A program made the position numbers and the translations under genes. Positions 59,680 through 64,000 of a DNA stretch of 64,000 bases are shown here, one piece after another. The notes under the pieces are model-generated. The model was given only the letters and a program-made list of their open reading frames with translations, searched no databases and was not told the DNA's origin. The first letter of the stretch is position 1; each line of letters begins with the position of its first letter. The stretch lies in the NCBI GenBank assembly GCA_900539115.1, contig UQAQ01000010.1, positions 1-64,000 on the forward strand, read 5' to 3'. This stretch comes from an uncultured Roseburia sp. (GTDB lineage: Bacteria; Bacillota; Clostridia; Lachnospirales; Lachnospiraceae).

Positions 59680-60669
59680 GTGAGAAAAGTAAGTAGCTTT
59701 GGCAAGTGTGGAAAGCGTGTGCTTGCCGTAATGATGATTTTTACGATGGCTGTGTCATCCGGAACACCAAAAACAGAGGTATATGCCGAAGAACAGCCGG
59801 TATCTCTGGCAGGGATTAATGAGGAGGTGCCGGCACCGACGGCAGAACCACAGCCGGAAGTGACAGCGGAGCCGACGGCAGAACCGACTGCTGCACCACA
59901 GAACACATTGGTGGTAAAAAAGAAAAAATGCTCGTACCCAAAGAAAATTTATGAAGGTCAGCAGTTTACCTTAAAAGGTACCTTGAAGACAAATCATAAA
60001 ATGCAGAAGGTGGAAGCAAGTATTATCGATGCACGGGGAAAAGATACCGTTGCGATTAAGAAAAAGGCAAACAGCAAAAAATTTGACCTGAGTAAAATTG
60101 ACAATGACATTCATTTTTCCAAACTGGATGCCGGAAGTTATACCTACGAGGTAAAAGTTTCCGATACTTATGGAAATGAGCGTGTGGCGTTGCAGAAAGA
60201 CTTTAAAGTCAAGGAGACTACCTGGGCGTGGCCGGTAGACGGTGGTGTAAAAGGTGACGGATTCCATTGCGGATGTTCTGTACACGGTGGACGTCATCTT
60301 GGAATTGATGTAAAAGGGGTATCAAAAGGAACATCGATCAAAACAATCGCCGATGGTACTGTAGTTTATGCAAAATATCATAGTGCGGCAAAACGATCTT
60401 CTTTTGGAAAATTGGTGATAGTATATCATGGAAATGGAATTTATTCGTATTATGCACATTGCAATACGTTACGTTGTAAAGCCGGAGATAAGGTAGAAAA
60501 AGGAGAGGTCATTTCTACGATGGGAGCGACAGGAGCTGCTTACGGAACGCATCTTCATCTGGAACTTCGTAAAGGACCGGCGTTTTCCGGAAATTATAAC
60601 AGTTATGAGTTCTTGGATAAGTATACTTATAGACAGTTTAATCCAATGAAATATCTTACAAATCGATAA
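59680..60669 (+). CDS. Secreted M23-family peptidoglycan endopeptidase
   Basis: About 330 aa from a GTG with GGAGG 5 nt upstream; ATG 59668 in frame is the alternative. Signal peptide (CGKRVLAVMMIFTMAVSS), a short Pro/Thr/Glu stalk (about 50-78), an Ig-like domain (about 82-180), then the LytM/M23 domain. Zinc ligands are His206 and Asp210 in GGRHLGID, and HLH at 291-293 in GTHLHLE. All catalytic residues are present. It likely cuts peptide cross-links of the cell wall. A four-Cys cluster (CGC plus others) lies just before the active site. Confidence 0.9.
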   Translation: MRKVSSFGKCGKRVLAVMMIFTMAVSSGTPKTEVYAEEQPVSLAGINEEVPAPTAEPQPEVTAEPTAEPTAAPQNTLVVKKKKCSYPKKIYEGQQFTLKGTLKTNHKMQKVEASIIDARGKDTVAIKKKANSKKFDLSKIDNDIHFSKLDAGSYTYEVKVSDTYGNERVALQKDFKVKETTWAWPVDGGVKGDGFHCGCSVHGGRHLGIDVKGVSKGTSIKTIADGTVVYAKYHSAAKRSSFGKLVIVYHGNGIYSYYAHCNTLRCKAGDKVEKGEVISTMGATGAAYGTHLHLELRKGPAFSGNYNSYEFLDKYTYRQFNPMKYLTNR

Positions 60670-60680
60670 AAAGAAACGGA

Positions 60681-60715
60681 TTACTCCGTCTCCTCTGTGG
60701 GACGGAGTAAATTTT
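60681..60715. terminator. Terminator between the M23 and DUF4364 genes
   Basis: TTACTCCGTC, a 10-nt loop, GACGGAGTAA, then ATTTTT on the plus strand. The left arm includes the stop codon of the minus-strand gene. Confidence 0.82.
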
Positions 60716-61214
60716 TAACAGCCATGGCATACAGATCGTCACTGCTTGACCGCCAGTTATTGCAGATGCGAATGGCATCTTCTTCATCCGGAACGGATAA
60801 TTTAAGTTCAAAGATTGGAACATTTTTTTCCATCAGACTGCAGGTGGCAGTATATTCCCCGTTTGTATTTTTACTATAATCACTGATCAGAGTAACACGC
60901 TGTACGATCTCGTGATTGTTTGCTTGTAAATATTCGTCAATTTCCTGACGAATCTCTCGAGACAAGGTGTTTCCAAATAATTCCAAAGTTTCTCTGCCGG
61001 CAGGCGTAATTTCGTAGTAAGCGGTGTTGTAGGTATTGGAACAATGAATCAGATCCGCATCCAGTAACTCGGCGAATGCGTTCTGGACATTAAAATAATT
61101 CGTGTATTCATGCCCGGTAAGATAATCCGAGATCAGTCCGAAGGTTAAAGGGGATTCGATTTCATTGAGTGTGTATAAAATGATCAGTTTGTAAATAGTA
61201 AATGCTTCATTCAT
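60681..61214 (-). CDS. DUF4364 family protein
   Basis: 177 aa. The N-terminal ~80 residues look like a PadR-like winged helix (YKLIILYTLNEIESPLTFGL, then AFAELLDADLIHC and YEITPAGRETLELF), and the C-terminal part is an alpha/beta domain. It matches the clostridial DUF4364 family, probably transcriptional regulators. AAAGGAG lies 10 nt before the ATG. It is the last gene of an operon and overlaps the radical SAM gene by 8 bases. Confidence 0.88.
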   Translation of the reverse strand: MNEAFTIYKLIILYTLNEIESPLTFGLISDYLTGHEYTNYFNVQNAFAELLDADLIHCSNTYNTAYYEITPAGRETLELFGNTLSREIRQEIDEYLQANNHEIVQRVTLISDYSKNTNGEYTATCSLMEKNVPIFELKLSVPDEEDAIRICNNWRSSSDDLYAMAVKNLLRPTEETE

Positions 61215-62151
61215 GATTCTTATACTCCTTTCCTTGCCAGATGTTCTGTTGTTTTAGCTGCTTGTGGATCTCATTAAGCACCTCGCGTTTGCGGCTGCTC
61301 CATAGTGGGGCGAGCAGCAATTCTTTTGGCCCGTCTCCGGTAAGACGGTGAATCGTCATCTCCGGTGGCAGAAGAGCAATTGACTGCAAAACGAGATCAA
61401 TATATTCTTCCTGTGTAAGCACCGTGCACTGACCGGATTCATAAAGGGCTGCGAGGTCGGTCCCTTTTAGAATATGCAGCAGTTGAATTTTTATGCCGTC
61501 ACTATGACAGGCTACCACATGGCTGAGTGTATTGTAAAAATCCTGTTTTGTCTCACCGGGAAGTCCGGCGATCACATGGGTTACAACTTCGATACCAAGT
61601 CCTTTTAACTTTGTTACGGCATCCTCATATACAGAAAGCGGATACCCGCGGCGAATAAACTGCGCGGTGGTTTCGTTGCTTGTCTGAAGTCCAAGTTCTA
61701 CGATGACCGGTTTGATCCGGTTACATTCGGCGAGCAGATGCAGCACGTCCGGCGGCAGGCAGTCCGGTCTGGTGGCGATGGAAAGCATTACCACATCCGG
61801 ATGGGCGAGAGCTTCTTTGTAAAGTGGCTCCAGATAGGCGACCGGTGCGTATGTGTTTGTAAAAGATTGGAAATAGGCGATAAATTTACGGCCGACCTGT
61901 TTTCTCTTTTTTATGCCCTCGATTCCCTGTGTAATCTGCGCTGTGACAGAAGAACAGCGGGGAGCAGCAAAATCACCGGAACCGTTTCCGCTGCAAAAAA
62001 TACAGCCCCGCGTATCCAAAGTACCATCGCGGTTGGGACAGGTTAAACCGCCATCCAGGGAGATTTTGTACACTTTCTCCCCAAAGCGGTGTTTCATTTC
62101 GTAATCTAAAGAATGGTAGGGCTTTTCGCCCCACATTTTCCGATTATTCAT
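61207..62151 (-). CDS. TIGR01212-family radical SAM protein (YtqA-like)
   Basis: 314 aa. The Fe-S cluster Cys residues lie in CPNRDGTLDTRGCIFC near residues 38-53, in the Elp3-like spacing of this family; later motifs VIVELGLQTSNE and THVIAGLPGETKQDF are typical of radical SAM barrels. The substrate of the family is not established to my knowledge. No clear ribosome site; the start codon overlaps the malic enzyme end by 8 bases, so translation is coupled. Confidence 0.9.
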   Translation of the reverse strand: MNNRKMWGEKPYHSLDYEMKHRFGEKVYKISLDGGLTCPNRDGTLDTRGCIFCSGNGSGDFAAPRCSSVTAQITQGIEGIKKRKQVGRKFIAYFQSFTNTYAPVAYLEPLYKEALAHPDVVMLSIATRPDCLPPDVLHLLAECNRIKPVIVELGLQTSNETTAQFIRRGYPLSVYEDAVTKLKGLGIEVVTHVIAGLPGETKQDFYNTLSHVVACHSDGIKIQLLHILKGTDLAALYESGQCTVLTQEEYIDLVLQSIALLPPEMTIHRLTGDGPKELLLAPLWSSRKREVLNEIHKQLKQQNIWQGKEYKNHE

Positions 62152-63298
62152 GGATATGTTCTTTTACGGCTGCGCTTACGACATCTGCGACACGTGGGTC
62201 GAAAGCTTCCGGCAGGATATTGTCTTCGTTTAACTCGTCGTCCGGTACAAGAGAAGCAAGTGCCAGGGAAGCAGCCAGTTTCATTTCTTCTGTGATCTGG
62301 GTTGCACGTCCTTCCAAAGCACCTTTAAAGATACCAGGGAAAGCGACTACGTTGTTGACCTGATTTGGAAAATCCGAACGACCGGTACCAACTACTTTTG
62401 CACCGGCTTTTTTTGCAAGGTCAGGCATGATCTCAGGGGTTGGATTTGCCATGGCAAACAGAATGGCATCTTTATTCATGGAAGCTACCATTTCTTCGCT
62501 GACAATATTTGGAGCGGATACCCCGACGAAAATGTCAGCACCGACGAATGCATCCGCGAGTGTACCGGACTTACCTTCCGTATTTGTTACCTCCATCATC
62601 TCTTTCTGCATCCAGTTCAAATCTTTCGATTCTTTATTTAAGATACCCGATTTGTCGCAGAGAGTGAGATTTGGGAAACCGTAACGGAGAAGAAGTTTGC
62701 TGATCGCGATACCGGCAGAACCGGCACCGTTTACCACGATTTTACAACCCTCTTTTTTCTTTCCGGTAACTTTTAACGCATTGATAATGCCGGCAAGTAC
62801 GACGATGGCAGTTCCGTGCTGGTCATCATGAAATACCGGGATATCAAGAAGCTCTTTCAAACGGCTTTCAATCTCAAAGCATCGAGGAGCAGAAATATCT
62901 TCCAAATTAATGCCTCCGAACGCCGGTGCGATATTTACTACCGTTTTGATGATTTCTTCGGTATCCTGTGTGTCTAAGCAGATTGGAAACGCATTGACAT
63001 TTCCGAACTCTTTAAATAATACCGCTTTTCCTTCCATAACAGGCATAGCGGCAGCGGCGCCGATGTTTCCGAGACCGAGTACGGCACTTCCGTCAGAAAC
63101 GACAGCGACAGTGTTTGATTTGATCGTATATTGATAAGCAGCTTCCTTATCTTCGGCAATCACTTTGCATGGCTCAGCGACACCCGGAGTGTAAGCAAGT
63201 GCCAGATCTTCTCTGGATTTTACTTCGCATTTTGGGGTTGTTTCGATTTTTCCATTCCATTCTTTGTGTAAAGCGAGCGCTTTTTCACTGTTTGTCAT
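62144..63298 (-). CDS. NAD(P)-dependent malic enzyme
   Basis: 384 aa. It converts malate to pyruvate and CO2 with reduction of NAD(P). Family segments: LALAYTPGVAEPCKVIAED (about 32-50), HDDQHGTAIVVLAGI (metal and substrate site), and the nucleotide-binding GAGSAGIAISKLLL. The start has GGAGG 6 nt upstream; an open frame 16 codons longer lacks a ribosome site. First gene of the minus-strand operon with the radical SAM and DUF4364 genes. A weak promoter (TTGTTT, 17 bp, TAATAT on the minus strand) lies at 63355-63383. Confidence 0.94.
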   Translation of the reverse strand: MTNSEKALALHKEWNGKIETTPKCEVKSREDLALAYTPGVAEPCKVIAEDKEAAYQYTIKSNTVAVVSDGSAVLGLGNIGAAAAMPVMEGKAVLFKEFGNVNAFPICLDTQDTEEIIKTVVNIAPAFGGINLEDISAPRCFEIESRLKELLDIPVFHDDQHGTAIVVLAGIINALKVTGKKKEGCKIVVNGAGSAGIAISKLLLRYGFPNLTLCDKSGILNKESKDLNWMQKEMMEVTNTEGKSGTLADAFVGADIFVGVSAPNIVSEEMVASMNKDAILFAMANPTPEIMPDLAKKAGAKVVGTGRSDFPNQVNNVVAFPGIFKGALEGRATQITEEMKLAASLALASLVPDDELNEDNILPEAFDPRVADVVSAAVKEHIHE

Positions 63299-63412
63299 TG
63301 TAATCCTCCGTTCTTTGAGGGAAAATCCCTGTTCGTTTTTTTGCATACATATTTATATTATCACTTTTTTATAGGAAAAACAACAGAAATGAAATTAAAA
63401 TGATTTAAAGGG

Positions 63413-63440
63413 TTGTGTATTTTGAAAAAAATGGTACAAT
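63413..63440 (+). promoter_or_regulatory. Sigma-A promoter of the UDPGP-family gene
   Basis: TTGTGT, 16 bp, TACAAT, about 60 bp before the start codon. A small hairpin GGGATT/AATCCC lies in the leader at about 63466-63484. Confidence 0.6.
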
Positions 63441-63499
63441 GGATATAAGTATCTGTATTAGGGGCGGGATTCGGAATAAATCCCAAATAGAAGGAAAGA

Positions 63500-64000
63500 A
63501 TGGAGCAGACTATGACGTTAGAAGAGGCAAAGCGGAAATGTGAGCAGGCAGGACAGCAGCATCTGCTGGCATATTATGAGGAGCTCACCAAAGAAGAGCA
63601 GGAGAAACTTCTGGCACAGATTGAAAAGATGGATATCACATTGCTGGATCTGCTAAAGAAAGAGAGAAAAGAAGTGGAAAAGGGAAAACTGGAACCACTT
63701 GGTGCGGTTACATTGGATGAGATTCAGAAAGAAAAAGACCAATATCGAAAAATGGGATGCGAAGCAATTCGTGCCGGTAAAGTAGGGGCAGTACTCTTGG
63801 CAGGCGGTCAGGGAACTCGCCTGGGACTGGATAAACCAAAAGGAATGCTCAATGTAGGGATACATAAAGAATTATATTTGTTTGAGCAGCTGATCCATAA
63901 TATTATGGATGTTGTCAAAGAGACCGGAGCGTGGGTTCCGCTCTTTGTTATGACAAGCGAAAAAAACAACAAAGATACCGTAGAATTCTTCAAGGAAAAG
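63500..64000 (+). CDS. UDPGP-family nucleotidyltransferase (UDP-sugar pyrophosphorylase), 3' end cut by the window
   Basis: The first 167 codons are in the window, open to the edge. The nucleotide-binding motif LAGGQGTRLGLDKPKGM (near residues 100-116) identifies the UDPGP family, which makes UDP-GlcNAc, UDP-GalNAc or UDP-glucose from UTP and a sugar 1-phosphate. The N-terminal helical segment (EEAKRKCEQAGQQHLLAYYE) fits UDP-N-acetylhexosamine pyrophosphorylases. ATG 63500 has AAGGA upstream at short distance; ATG 63512 with GGAG is the alternative. Confidence 0.85.
   Translation, partial: MEQTMTLEEAKRKCEQAGQQHLLAYYEELTKEEQEKLLAQIEKMDITLLDLLKKERKEVEKGKLEPLGAVTLDEIQKEKDQYRKMGCEAIRAGKVGAVLLAGGQGTRLGLDKPKGMLNVGIHKELYLFEQLIHNIMDVVKETGAWVPLFVMTSEKNNKDTVEFFKEK

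Overview
The window looks like chromosome from a spore-forming gut Clostridium of the Lachnospiraceae type. This is inferred from moderately low GC, strong AGGAGG ribosome sites, sigma-A promoters with 16-17 bp spacers, spoVAD/spoVAE, a CIRCE-controlled heat-shock gene, a T-box-like leader, and many secreted proteins with Pro/Thr-rich stalks and lysine-rich Ig-like domains. No rRNA, tRNA, CRISPR array or insertion sequence was found. I cannot name the species.

Layout. 1-2.4 kb: AT-rich accessory DNA with a large unknown protein whose 5' end is unclear, a micro-ORF and a 105-aa unknown. 2.5-6 kb: a secreted M64 metallopeptidase, an overlapping small Cys-rich protein gene and a SpoU-type RNA methyltransferase. 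6-11 kb: a tight three-gene accessory operon (AlbA_2/ATPase regulator-like protein, PLD-SF2 helicase-DUF3427 protein, Nudix hydrolase), the best candidate for an uncharacterised defence or nucleic-acid stress system. 11-18.6 kb: co-directional secreted beta-helix and CAP proteins, a Cys-less ArsC-like protein, a membrane protein and a Gfo/Idh/MocA oxidoreductase. 18.6-26.7 kb: CIRCE-hsp20, two lipoproteins on the minus strand, a macro-domain/VWA/small-protein module, and a MATE exporter with a strikingly structured leader. 26.7-31 kb: T-box-like leader and CstA transporter, an RsmH-type methyltransferase, and a DUF1294 protein. 31-37.6 kb: TetR regulator with duplicated operators and the ABC transporter it probably controls, a secreted Ig protein and a WYL regulator. 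37.7-39.7 kb (minus): a FIST sensor protein and a soluble chemotaxis receptor. 39.9-44.9 kb: Nudix gene, a 150-bp palindromic element, MarR and a heterodimeric ABC exporter. 45-50.4 kb: pta, tadA, secDF, spoVAD-spoVAE. 50.5-60.7 kb: AI-2E-type permease, polysaccharide deacetylase-like protein, GDPD with Ig domains, a giant LRR surface protein, a zinc-ribbon protein (minus) and an M23 peptidase. 60.7-63.3 kb (minus): malic enzyme, TIGR01212 radical SAM protein and a DUF4364 protein as an overlapping operon. The window ends inside a UDPGP-family nucleotidyltransferase gene.

How parts fit. Housekeeping genes (pta, tadA, secDF, rsmH, malic enzyme) are interspersed with surface-protein genes that share one architecture: signal peptide, functional domain, Pro/Thr stalk and a very basic Ig-like module, with no sortase motif in sight. 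Regulation can be read directly at several places: CIRCE over a sigma-A -35 box, TetR operators at both target promoters, a MarR-type palindrome, a T-box-like leader before cstA, a terminator in the MATE leader, and a sigma-G-like promoter built into the secDF terminator just before spoVAD.
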